Position numbers and translations under genes: made by a program
Notes under the pieces: model-generated
What the model saw: only the letters and a program-made list of their open reading frames with translations
Database searches by the model: none
Told to the model about the DNA's origin: nothing
From: Desulfobacterales bacterium
Lineage (GTDB): Bacteria > Desulfobacterota > Desulfobacteria > Desulfobacterales > JAUCGF01
Direction of reading: 5' to 3'
Length of the DNA: 14,902 nucleotides
NCBI GenBank assembly: GCA_029940345.1
Contig: JAOZRC010000053.1
Coordinates: 1-14,902 of the forward strand
In this document: positions 1 to 6,302 of the stretch, in pieces
Numbering within the stretch: position 1 is the stretch's first letter
Layout of the letters: each line of letters starts with the position of its first letter

Positions 1-190
1 TGAATTAAGGTATTGATCAATTATAAAATCACCAATTATGGCCTTCGCGAGTATACTTTAGCTGTCTTATGAAGGATGCCCAATTTGTGCCATATTTTCC
101 CCAAAACGGTTGTTTTGGTAGGGAGGCAATTTTTGTGCCAGAACAAACCAAAATCTGACAACTATACCTACATAAGGCGGGACACATTAA
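1..190. other. Intergenic left end, no gene
   Basis: I see no coding region here. The stretch holds the 12-mer ATGAAGGATGCC at 69-80, which recurs at the ends of the repeat elements near 4200-4345 and 6122-6133. It also holds a perfect 7-bp hairpin at 101-118 (CCAAAAC, loop GGTT, GTTTTGG) and two leftward sigma54-like promoter matches (77-92 and 125-140). Any gene driven from here would start to the left of the window. Confidence 0.5.
125..140 (-). promoter_or_regulatory. Candidate sigma54 (-24/-12) promoter, leftward
   Basis: On the minus strand the sequence reads TGGCACAAAAATTGCC. It matches the sigma54 consensus TGGCAC-N5-TTGC in every conserved base, with exactly ten bases between the invariant GG and GC. 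Transcription would start near position 114 and run out of the left edge. A second, weaker match (TGGCACAAATTGGGCA, same spacing but GG instead of TT before the GC) lies at 77-92. A sigma54 activator is encoded about 1 kb away, but whether it acts here is inference. No target gene is visible in the window. Confidence 0.5.
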
Positions 191-370
191 TTTAAAAATG
201 CCGTGATGACTCTGGCAGATGAAGCGGCCATTTTGCTTCCCGATGATCCCCAGACTGCCGCAAGGATATTCATAGAAGTATTAGAAGAAATTGCCAGAGT
301 CATATACTATAGGCCAAAGAAAGCTCGGCCATCACAACCGCGAGTAACTAAAAAACCTAATAATAAATAG
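191..370 (+). pseudogene. C-terminal remnant of a transposase-like protein
   Basis: An in-frame stop at 188-190 is followed by an open stretch to a TAG at 368-370; the first ATG is at 206. The 54-residue product from that ATG has an acidic, Ala/Leu-rich start and a basic tail (RPKKARPSQPRVTKKPNNK). Such tails close many IS4-like DDE transposases, so I read this as the last part of a degraded insertion-sequence transposase. No catalytic domain is present. The call rests on pattern recognition of the tail only; a small unrelated gene is possible, but no good ribosome binding site precedes the ATG. Confidence 0.4.
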
Positions 371-393
371 TGTAAGGCTAAATCAAAAAAGAG

Positions 394-430
394 CCGTTCA
401 CCTTAATTCAACAGTATTGGGAGTGAACGG
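394..430. repeat. Inverted repeat, 8-bp arms
   Basis: CCGTTCAC (394-401) is the exact reverse complement of GTGAACGG (423-430), with a 21-base loop. It lies just after the transposase-like remnant and could be a terminal structure of that lost element or a weak terminator. There is no T-run next to it. Function unknown. Confidence 0.35.
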
Positions 431-466
431 TTACCATAGCGCCCCTTCCAGGGGTAATTTATCAAG

Positions 467-488
467 ATACCACCTCTGGTGGTGGTAT
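467..488. terminator. Hairpin terminator candidate after the archaemetzincin gene
   Basis: ATACCACC (467-474) and GGTGGTAT (481-488) form a perfect 8-bp stem with loop TCTGGT. The hairpin lies 21 bases past the archaemetzincin stop, where a terminator of the leftward operon would be expected. The better T-rich tail (TTTTGACTTTT) is on the rightward side, so it may work mainly against rightward transcription. A smaller CCCC/GGGG hairpin lies at 442-454. Confidence 0.45.
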
Positions 489-509
489 TTTGACTTTTAT
501 GATTTCTTT

Positions 510-1058
510 TTATAGCCGCCTGACTTCATCTTCAAGCATAATCCGGCAATAGCGGCACAGGCTGTCGGTTTTGCGGTCAACATCCCGAATGCTGCGGCAA
601 TAATGCATGATACACTTATGATCCTTACAGTGGATCAGTTTGAAAGTGTGTCCGAGTTCGTGAATGGCTTCCTTTTCGATTCTTTGCTTAAAAGCCTCGG
701 TTGTAAACACCTTCAAATCTTCTTTTAATCGAAAAGTTGAAACGATGGCCGCCTTGCCCCCGAGCTGGGCTTCCCCGTATACATGGGTAAGAATGGGGAT
801 AAACAGATCCACATCGGTTATCGCAAGGACTTTAAGCGCCCTTGCAGGTGCTGTCATCTCCAATTTTTCCAGGATTGGTGTGGAGTGGTGCTGGCTGCGT
901 TCCGTGTTTAAAGCAAACGCTATGTCGTCTAATAAATCAACGACATCGGTTTCAAAATCGAATTGTTGTCGGATCTGGTCGCCGACATACTCGCAAAGCG
1001 TGTTTTCCACCTTTCCGATGGGAGTGACGATAATGGTATGGTTTGATGCCAAGGTCAA
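510..1058 (-). CDS. amzA: Archaemetzincin-family zinc metalloprotease
   Basis: A predicted soluble zinc peptidase of 182 residues with no signal peptide. The signature is clear: H133-E134-x-x-H137 with third zinc ligand H143, then C144, C149, M151 (Met-turn) and a CxxC at 168-171. This matches the archaemetzincin pattern of HExxHxxGxxHC, C, M and a distant CxxC; the four Cys probably bind a second zinc. One deviation is visible: Lys140 sits where the family usually has Gly (HELGHTFK). The start is a TTG at 1056-1058 overlapping the stop of the upstream response regulator (TTGA). No Shine-Dalgarno is visible, so translational coupling is likely. A TTG at codon 3 is an alternative. It is the last gene of a kinase-regulator-protease operon. 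Archaemetzincins are mostly archaeal and vertebrate and sparse in bacteria; substrates are generally unknown. Confidence 0.88.
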   Translation of the reverse strand: MTLASNHTIIVTPIGKVENTLCEYVGDQIRQQFDFETDVVDLLDDIAFALNTERSQHHSTPILEKLEMTAPARALKVLAITDVDLFIPILTHVYGEAQLGGKAAIVSTFRLKEDLKVFTTEAFKQRIEKEAIHELGHTFKLIHCKDHKCIMHYCRSIRDVDRKTDSLCRYCRIMLEDEVRRL

Positions 1059-2398
1059 TTTGATTTTCGGAGGTTATAACGTTTGATTTTATTGTAGAGG
1101 GTCGTCCGGTCGATCTCCAGGATTTTTGAGCTTTTGGCGATGTTCCAGTCGTTATTGATCAGTACACTCATTATGTGCGCTTTTTCAACAGCCTTTAGCG
1201 AATGATCTTCCCGAGAGGCCATGCCATCGATATTAAATATCGGCAGATCCCGGTCTGTAATTTTGGCCGATTTGCCCACGACCACCGCCCTTTCAATGGC
1301 ATTTTCAAGTTCCCGGATGTTGCCCGGCCATTCATGGAGCATCATTTCATCCATAGCTTCACGGCTGATCCCGGATATGGACTTGTTCGTCTCCTGGATA
1401 AACCGTTGAAGAAAATGATTCGCCAACAGGGGGATATCCTCTTTGCGTCCCCGCAACGGCGGCATTTCAAACGTGATGACATTCACACGATAATAGAGGT
1501 CTTCGCGAAACTCGCCCGTTTTTACCGCCTCCCGGATATTTTTATTCGTAGCGGCCACCACACGGAAATCGGTTTCAATGGGCTGTGTGCCACCGACCCT
1601 GTAAAACACCCGATCTTCGATCACCCTGAGCAGATCAATCTGCATTCTCATACTGATCTCACCGATTTCATCCAGGAACAGCGTCCCGCCGTTGGCCATT
1701 TCCAAACGACCTTTTCTGTTCTCTTTGGCATCCGTAAACGCTCCTTTTTGATGCCCGAAAAGTTCGCTTTCCATCAGATGTTCGGGAATCGCTCCACAGT
1801 TGACACCCACAAAGGGACCGTTTCGTCTTGGGCTGTTCGTATGGATCGCTTTGGCGGCAAGCCCTTTTCCCGTGCCGGTTTCACCGGTGATCAGAACAGT
1901 GGAATCCACGGGGGCCGCATCCCGTATCAGATCGAATACTTTTTGCATGGATTGAGATTGACCGATCATACTTTCGAAGCGGACTGATTCTTTATGCCGT
2001 TCCCTGAGATAAAGGTTTTCGCGAGCCTGGGCCTGACAATCCAGGATTTTTTCAATCACCACCCCAAGCTCATTGGGATCAAAGGGTTTGAGGAGATAGT
2101 CATGCGCCCCGTTTTTCATGGCTTCGATGGTGCTCTGAATCGATCCGTAAGCGGTAATCATGACCACCGCCACATCCGGATCGTTTTCATTGATATGTTT
2201 CAGAACCTCCAGTCCGCTCATCCCCTCCATTTTGATATCCAACAGTACGATATCAAATCGATTGACGGCCAGTTTTTCCAGCCCCTCCTCGCCGCTCTCG
2301 GCTTTTTCCACCTGGTGGCCGTCGCGTTCGAGCCATCCGCCAAGAGATTCCCTCATTACCAGTTCATCATCCACAATGAGTATTTTGGTTCGTGTCAT
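1055..2398 (-). CDS. NtrC-family sigma54-dependent response regulator
   Basis: 447 residues with three domains in order. The receiver (about 1-120) has acidic pocket D10/D11, phosphoacceptor D54, T82 and K104. The AAA+ sigma54-interaction domain (about 143-375) has Walker A GETGTGKG at 172-179, a GAFTDA loop at 219-224 and Walker B LFLDEIGE near 240. A Fis-type helix-turn-helix lies at about 400-442. It should be a phosphorylation-controlled activator of sigma54 promoters. The GAFTGA loop reads GAFTDA, a variant found in some enhancer-binding proteins. The ATG at 2398 is preceded by AGGA at suitable distance. It lies 105 bases after the kinase stop and its stop overlaps the protease start, so the three are probably one operon. 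The kinase is the likely partner. Target promoters are not known. Confidence 0.93.
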   Translation of the reverse strand: MTRTKILIVDDELVMRESLGGWLERDGHQVEKAESGEEGLEKLAVNRFDIVLLDIKMEGMSGLEVLKHINENDPDVAVVMITAYGSIQSTIEAMKNGAHDYLLKPFDPNELGVVIEKILDCQAQARENLYLRERHKESVRFESMIGQSQSMQKVFDLIRDAAPVDSTVLITGETGTGKGLAAKAIHTNSPRRNGPFVGVNCGAIPEHLMESELFGHQKGAFTDAKENRKGRLEMANGGTLFLDEIGEISMRMQIDLLRVIEDRVFYRVGGTQPIETDFRVVAATNKNIREAVKTGEFREDLYYRVNVITFEMPPLRGRKEDIPLLANHFLQRFIQETNKSISGISREAMDEMMLHEWPGNIRELENAIERAVVVGKSAKITDRDLPIFNIDGMASREDHSLKAVEKAHIMSVLINNDWNIAKSSKILEIDRTTLYNKIKRYNLRKSN

Positions 2399-2503
2399 AT
2401 CATTATCGTCCTGTAATCCATCAAAGTGATTAGCATCCCGTTTCTTATACCATTGTCTGAATTAGGATTTGTCAGATTCAATGATTTTAGGATTATGATT
2501 TTG

Positions 2504-4063
2504 TTATTTGGTTTTTGGATTTTTTTGTATCAATTGTCGTTTGATCGGAAGCTCAATGGTAAATGTCGCACCTTGTCCGACCTCGGACTTCACATGGATA
2601 CATCCGCCATGATCTTTAATAATCCCGTAGGCAACCGATAGGCCCAGCCCGATGCCTTTACCCCGTTTCTTGGTTGTGAAAAAAGGCTCGAAAAGCTTTG
2701 AAATATTTTCCCTTGGGATGCCCACTCCTGTATCAGAAAAAGATACGATCAATTTGCTCATCCCAGGGTTACAGTGGGTCTTAATATTTAAAATACTATC
2801 GCTGGTTGATTTCATGGATTCTGCGGCATTGGAAACAAAATTCATAAAAACTTGCTCCAACTGGTCTTGGGATCCGGTAAATTCCGGAAGGTCCGGGGCC
2901 GTTGATTTTTCAACTTTGACCCCATTGAGTTTTAAAAGATTGGAATTCATGAAAAGCGTAATATCAATCAGTTGATTGATATCCAGCGGCTTGAGTTCCA
3001 CGCCGGATTGCCTCGAAAAAGCCAGCAGGTTGGATACGATCTTGCCGATCCGCCGTGTTTCGGTTTCCATGAGATTCAAATACTGTCTGAACTGCTTGAT
3101 CTCTTTTTCCCGCACGGGGCCTTCTTTACATATTCGTTGGACGAGCATGACCAGGTTCAATATCCCGGCAATGGGATTGTTGATTTCATGAACTACGGAA
3201 GCGGACAGCTTTCCCAAAGAGGCCATTTTATCTTGGTGGAGCAGTTTTTCATGTGTTTCTTTCAACTGCCGCGTGCGCTCTTCCACCATCTTTTCCAGTT
3301 TTCGGGTGATCTCAAGCTCCTGGCGTTTCCTGTCTGTCACATTCCTGCTGATATGGATGAATTTAGAAATTTTACCGTTTTTTTCCCATATCGGATACAC
3401 ATCGACTTCATAGTACCGCGAGCTTCCGTCCGGCATCGTTCGAGTCTGTACCATCCGGCTTTTGCGTTTATTGCGGATTACATCCGGAAGCGGGCAGCAA
3501 GAATCGTGAGCCATGCATTGATTATAACTTTTCTGATAAATATCATAGCATTTCATTCCGATTATCTGTTGAGACGTATATCCCATTTTATCTAAAAAGG
3601 CCCCATTCACTTCGACAACTTCCATTTCCGGCGTTATAACCAGGATAAAATCCTGGATGCCGTTGAATATGGTTTTCATCTCTTCGTTTTGCGCCTTCAA
3701 TTTCCGCTCTTCGAACCGAATGGCCTTCCAGAAAAGGTTGAATACATGGTAGTTCATAATCCGAATATGCGGAGGGCGGGTTTCGAGAATATCCTTAAAG
3801 ATTTGCTGTTTCGGTTGGCTGACAATAATCAGAGCAATATCGTACTCGGGCAAGTAAAGGTCATGGTAGTCTTTCAGCGTTTTCAGTCCCAAATCCTCGG
3901 CCATTTTTATTCCGGGAGTTTCCCGATCGGGATCAGCCACTGCCGTAAAGCGTGCATTCACGCCTTTTCCCTCGAAGTTCAAGGTCGCTATATCAAGGAT
4001 TTCTTTACAGAACTGGCCGCCGCCGACAATAGCAATATTCAACATGGATGGTTTGGTGCGCAT
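2504..4063 (-). CDS. PAS sensor histidine kinase with N-terminal Rossmann-like domain
   Basis: 519 residues without membrane segments, hence cytoplasmic. Residues 8-110 look like a nucleotide-binding Rossmann fold: a beta-strand and Gly-rich loop (IAIVGGGQFC), then an ADP-like strand (FTAVADPD), resembling the NAD-binding half of oxidoreductases. A PAS domain follows (about 125-245) with a Cys cluster at 172, 183, 189 and 190, then a coiled linker, a HisKA dimerisation helix with phospho-His H292 (VVHEINNP), and the HATPase domain: N-box N408/N412, DTGVGIP at 444-450 and GKGIGLGLS at 468-476. The ATG at 4063 has AAGGG about 8 bases upstream; an internal Met7 is the other possible start. First gene of the operon with the sigma54 regulator and archaemetzincin. 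The front domain suggests sensing of NAD(P)(H) or redox state, but this is inference. Confidence 0.9.
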   Translation of the reverse strand: MRTKPSMLNIAIVGGGQFCKEILDIATLNFEGKGVNARFTAVADPDRETPGIKMAEDLGLKTLKDYHDLYLPEYDIALIIVSQPKQQIFKDILETRPPHIRIMNYHVFNLFWKAIRFEERKLKAQNEEMKTIFNGIQDFILVITPEMEVVEVNGAFLDKMGYTSQQIIGMKCYDIYQKSYNQCMAHDSCCPLPDVIRNKRKSRMVQTRTMPDGSSRYYEVDVYPIWEKNGKISKFIHISRNVTDRKRQELEITRKLEKMVEERTRQLKETHEKLLHQDKMASLGKLSASVVHEINNPIAGILNLVMLVQRICKEGPVREKEIKQFRQYLNLMETETRRIGKIVSNLLAFSRQSGVELKPLDINQLIDITLFMNSNLLKLNGVKVEKSTAPDLPEFTGSQDQLEQVFMNFVSNAAESMKSTSDSILNIKTHCNPGMSKLIVSFSDTGVGIPRENISKLFEPFFTTKKRGKGIGLGLSVAYGIIKDHGGCIHVKSEVGQGATFTIELPIKRQLIQKNPKTK

Positions 4064-4199
4064 AATGGTCGCCCTTTATGAAAAATGGTGTGAAAATCTG
4101 ACTTTAAGAAGATACGGATGCGCCGAATGCATCGCCATTTGGTGTAATCTAGCACGATTGGGCAGGTTATTCAAGAATCCCTTGAGTCAATTCATAAAA

Positions 4200-4352
4200 A
4201 AGAATTGGCATCCTTCATTTGTCGGTTTACACTTTGTCCCGTTGGGACAGGATATCTATAGAAAGAAAGCCTGCTGCCAGGGCAAGTCCCGTAGGGACGA
4301 AATAGAAAAAGTGTAAACTTCTTTTGGACTGATATGAAGGATGCCAAAGAAT
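4200..4352. repeat. Palindromic repeat element A (paired REP-like unit)
   Basis: The two ends are inverted copies. GGCATCCTTCAT (4207-4218) and its reverse complement (4334-4345) flank GTTTACACTTT and its inverse (4225-4235 and near 4308-4318). Two small palindromes lie inside, GTCCCGTTGGGAC (4236-4248) and GTCCCGTAGGGAC (4286-4298), plus a CCTG/CAGG hairpin at 4270-4281. This architecture resembles a pair of REP units or a miniature inverted-repeat element. No protein is encoded; open frames across it are by-products. It separates the kinase start from the truncated channel gene. Confidence 0.75.
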
Positions 4353-4370
4353 TATTTTTAAAAGTTCAAG

Positions 4371-5181
4371 ATGAAGTTTAGAACAGGCATCACCATTACC
4401 GCGGAGCGAGAGAGACGAGTTGATTTTTCCCAGCCGTTTTTTGATTCCGGATTGGCGATTGCCGTCAGGAATGAAACCTCCGCAGGGCACACAGACACCT
4501 TTATCACGATAATGAAAGTCATCAGCTATTCGGTGATCCTGTTTTTTATCGGCCTTACCGGCGTTGCGCATCTTATATGGTTTATTGAAAAAAATGACAG
4601 CAAACCCAAGAGCTTCAATACACGCTACGCAAAGGGAATTTGGGAAGCCTACTGGTGGGCGGTGGTCACCATGACAACTGTCGGATATGGGGATAAGTGT
4701 CCGCAAAAGTTGAAAGGCAGGTTCGTGGCGTCGATCTGGATGTTTATCGGTATTATATGGTTTGCCGGTTTTACAGCCACGCTTACATCGTCGTTAACCG
4801 TGAGCAAGATCGACCCCGGAAAGATCAAAAACCTGACGGATATTAACAATAAATACGTCGCCGTGATCAGGGACACTACCAGCGAACAATACCTTCGCTT
4901 CCATAATGCTAAGATGGTGTTGGCTGATAACCTGGATGACTTGATCGGTAATTTAAAAAATATGAATGTGGATGCTATCGTTTACGATGCACCTACGTTG
5001 ATGTATATAGACAAAAATGACCCATCTGTCAAAGTAGTGGGGGAGATGTTCGACAAACAGAAATACGGCATTGTTTTCCCCCAAGAAGGGCTTGAATTTT
5101 ACAAGGAATTATTTAACATTGCTATCATCGACATGCAGCGAAATGGGGGAGTACCAGCGAATTTATGATAAGTGGTTTTAG
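4371..5181 (+). pseudogene. Truncated, frameshifted glutamate-receptor-like ion channel with periplasmic binding domain
   Basis: The product resembles prokaryotic ionotropic glutamate receptors (GluR0 type): a periplasmic amino-acid-binding domain interrupted by a potassium-type pore. Residues 5-35 match the end of the first lobe segment (GITITAERE, ligand Arg region, VDFSQPFF). A membrane helix follows at about 46-72, then a pore loop with filter TVGYGD at 103-108, a second helix at 116-140 and the second lobe segment to the end. The signal peptide and roughly the first 100 residues are missing, an in-frame stop lies at 4359-4361, and no ribosome binding site precedes the ATG. At the 3' end the open frame stops at 5168 with an odd tail. 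Removing one G from the run at 5145-5149 restores a typical ending, NGEYQRIYDKWF, stopping at 5181. I therefore call it a pseudogene, or a sequencing error at the 3' end plus a real 5' loss. Confidence 0.82.
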
Positions 5182-5476
5182 TGCAGCCTTTTCAAGGTCG
5201 TACTCATATAGCTTAAACAATTTGATTTTGTTATGTTTTAATCCAAATTTACGAGAAATATGGGATTTAAAATTACCCCAAAAAGTAGCTTCTGATTACT
5301 CAAATCAAATAAATTGAATTTAATTCATAATTTAAATAGCTCTTAATTTATCGAAATGTAATATAATTAAAGTAAAGTAAAGTAAAGTAAAGTAAAGTAG
5401 GGAAAAACAATAAATATGAGAACGACCATGAAAGGGCTGATGGGTTCAAACCTATATACTCCTCATATTGAAGAAT
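5182..5476. other. AT-rich intergenic region
   Basis: No gene is visible between the channel pseudogene and the nucleotidyltransferase. The stretch is strongly AT-rich and contains the AGTAA microsatellite at 5371-5400. GGGTTCAAACC at 5443-5453 recalls a tRNA T-arm, but no cloverleaf can be built around it. Confidence 0.5.
5371..5400. repeat. AGTAA pentanucleotide microsatellite
   Basis: Five exact copies of AGTAA are followed by one AGTAG variant, in tandem without spacers, in a noncoding AT-rich stretch. Slippage could change the copy number. There is no gene nearby in an orientation where it would obviously act as a phase-variable promoter spacer. Confidence 0.85.
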
Positions 5477-5794
5477 TCAAACTATTCTTATGCCTGTTTT
5501 TAAAATTTCTTTCACAAACGGGTTTTGCAAATTAAAATCATTAGGCGAAAAAGGAATTACTTCTAATTCACTGCTTATAGACAGCGTAATTTTTCTTATC
5601 TTGTCCTTGTCATCAATTCGATTTCCCCCAAATATATCAGAAACTAAAGCGATATCAATATCACTCCATTTCTGATAATTTCCTCTTGCATAGCTGCCAA
5701 AAAGGATCGCTTCTTTGATTGGAATATCATTGTTGATTAATGCCAGAAGATAGCTGTCTGTGATTTTTTTTACTTTAGCAGGGAGTTGAGCCAT
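5477..5794 (-). CDS. MNT-type minimal nucleotidyltransferase (antitoxin-like)
   Basis: 105 residues. The nucleotidyltransferase core is clear: GSYARGNYQKWSDIDI at 33-48, i.e. the G-S motif, R37-G38 and the two metal-binding Asp D45 and D47, with a possible third acidic residue near E76/E78 in the strand before IPFSP. In HEPN/MNT toxin-antitoxin pairs this kind of protein AMPylates and silences the HEPN RNase. I chose the ATG at 5794 because AGGA precedes it by about ten bases; the longer frame reaching 5902 merely overlaps the HEPN gene. Its start overlaps the last 20 bases of the HEPN remnant, the expected layout for such pairs. With its partner truncated, it may be an orphan antitoxin. Confidence 0.85.
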   Translation of the reverse strand: MAQLPAKVKKITDSYLLALINNDIPIKEAILFGSYARGNYQKWSDIDIALVSDIFGGNRIDDKDKIRKITLSISSELEVIPFSPNDFNLQNPFVKEILKTGIRIV

Positions 5795-5981
5795 GTATAA
5801 AATTCCTGTATTTTCCCAAATATTCGTTCGTATATTCAGTATTGCATTGTTTATAAAATTCAAGTTTATAATCAGGGTAACGTGTCTGAATATAAAAAAC
5901 ATTTATTTTGTCTAAAATAAGTTTTTGCTCGTCATCTATTTCTATTTCAGATAATTCTGCCTTCATTAAAGGGCAAAGTAG
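5775..5981 (-). pseudogene. C-terminal half of a HEPN-domain protein
   Basis: The frame carries the C-terminal part of a HEPN-domain protein of the kind that pairs with MNT nucleotidyltransferases: an acidic helix (SEIEIDDEQKLILDKIN), then the hallmark YIQTRYPDYK and a helix with EYTNEYLGKYRNF. Intact relatives are about 120-130 residues; only about the last 65 are recognisable here. The N-terminal half is replaced by repeat element B, whose GTTTACAC end lies at 5981. The frame stays open through the repeat, so a chimeric product is conceivable; an ATG at 5964-5966 would give 63 residues. It overlaps the nucleotidyltransferase start by 20 bases. Confidence 0.72.
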
Positions 5982-6140
5982 TTTACACTTTTTTCGCGTC
6001 CTTAATGGTGCGAAAAATTCTTCGTACTCGGTTTTATGCCAGAACTTGGGATCGGTCACGAAAATTTTGCGCACCCTACATGTTGAAAAACGATTATATA
6101 TGGAAAAGTATAAACTGACAAATGAAGGATGCCGTTTCTT
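5981..6140. repeat. Palindromic repeat element B (paired REP-like unit)
   Basis: The left end GTTTACACTTTTTT (5981-5994) faces an inverted AAAAGTATAAAC (6104-6115), followed by ATGAAGGATGCC (6122-6133). The outer right arm (6105-6140, read on the minus strand) matches the left arm of element A (4200-4235) at 32 of 36 positions. The core differs: arms GGTGCGAAAAAT (6007-6018) and ATTTTGCGCACC (6064-6075) are imperfect inverted copies, with similarity extending inward to about 6031 and 6052. No protein is encoded. Confidence 0.7.
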
Positions 6141-6191
6141 GCTTATGGCTTTGAAGAAGAAGCCGCTATTCAGATGTGGTGGGGTAAGCCA

Positions 6192-6248
6192 GTGGGCATC
6201 ACCAACATAAATATTGCTTAATACTAAAAATTTACAGGCGATGCCCAC
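6192..6248. repeat. Inverted repeat, 12-bp arms, downstream of dctP
   Basis: GTGGGCATCACC (6192-6203) and GGCGATGCCCAC (6237-6248) pair with one mismatch around a 33-base AT-rich loop. The right arm continues as CCTGCG, similar to GCCCACCC-type REP sequences seen in many bacteria. It starts 54 bases past the stop of the TRAP binding-protein gene; without a T-run it is an unlikely intrinsic terminator. Confidence 0.6.
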
Positions 6249-6302
6249 CCTGCGACGGACAACATACGGACAAAGTGCTTTTTATTCGGTTTGCAACCGC
6301 AA

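Noticed and set aside
1202..1987. Long rightward frame opposite the sigma54 activator
   Set aside because: Antisense shadow of a gene with all expected catalytic motifs; no family resemblance of its own.
4044..4316. Rightward open frame across the kinase upstream region and element A
   Set aside because: It starts inside the kinase gene on the other strand and runs through palindromic repeat sequence; there is no recognisable domain.
4227..4706. Leftward open frame opposite the channel pseudogene
   Set aside because: It is antisense to well-conserved channel sequence and uses element A for its end; a shadow frame.
5371..5400. Possible CRISPR-like array
   Set aside because: The 5-base units are directly adjacent with no spacers; a simple microsatellite.
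5440..5465. tRNA-like GGTTCAAACC
   Set aside because: The neighbouring bases do not give a 5-bp T stem, acceptor stem or anticodon arm.
5795..6248. Full leftward frame reading through element B into the HEPN fragment as one 157-residue protein
   Set aside because: The first 90 or so residues translate palindromic repeat DNA; only the C-terminal part resembles a protein family.
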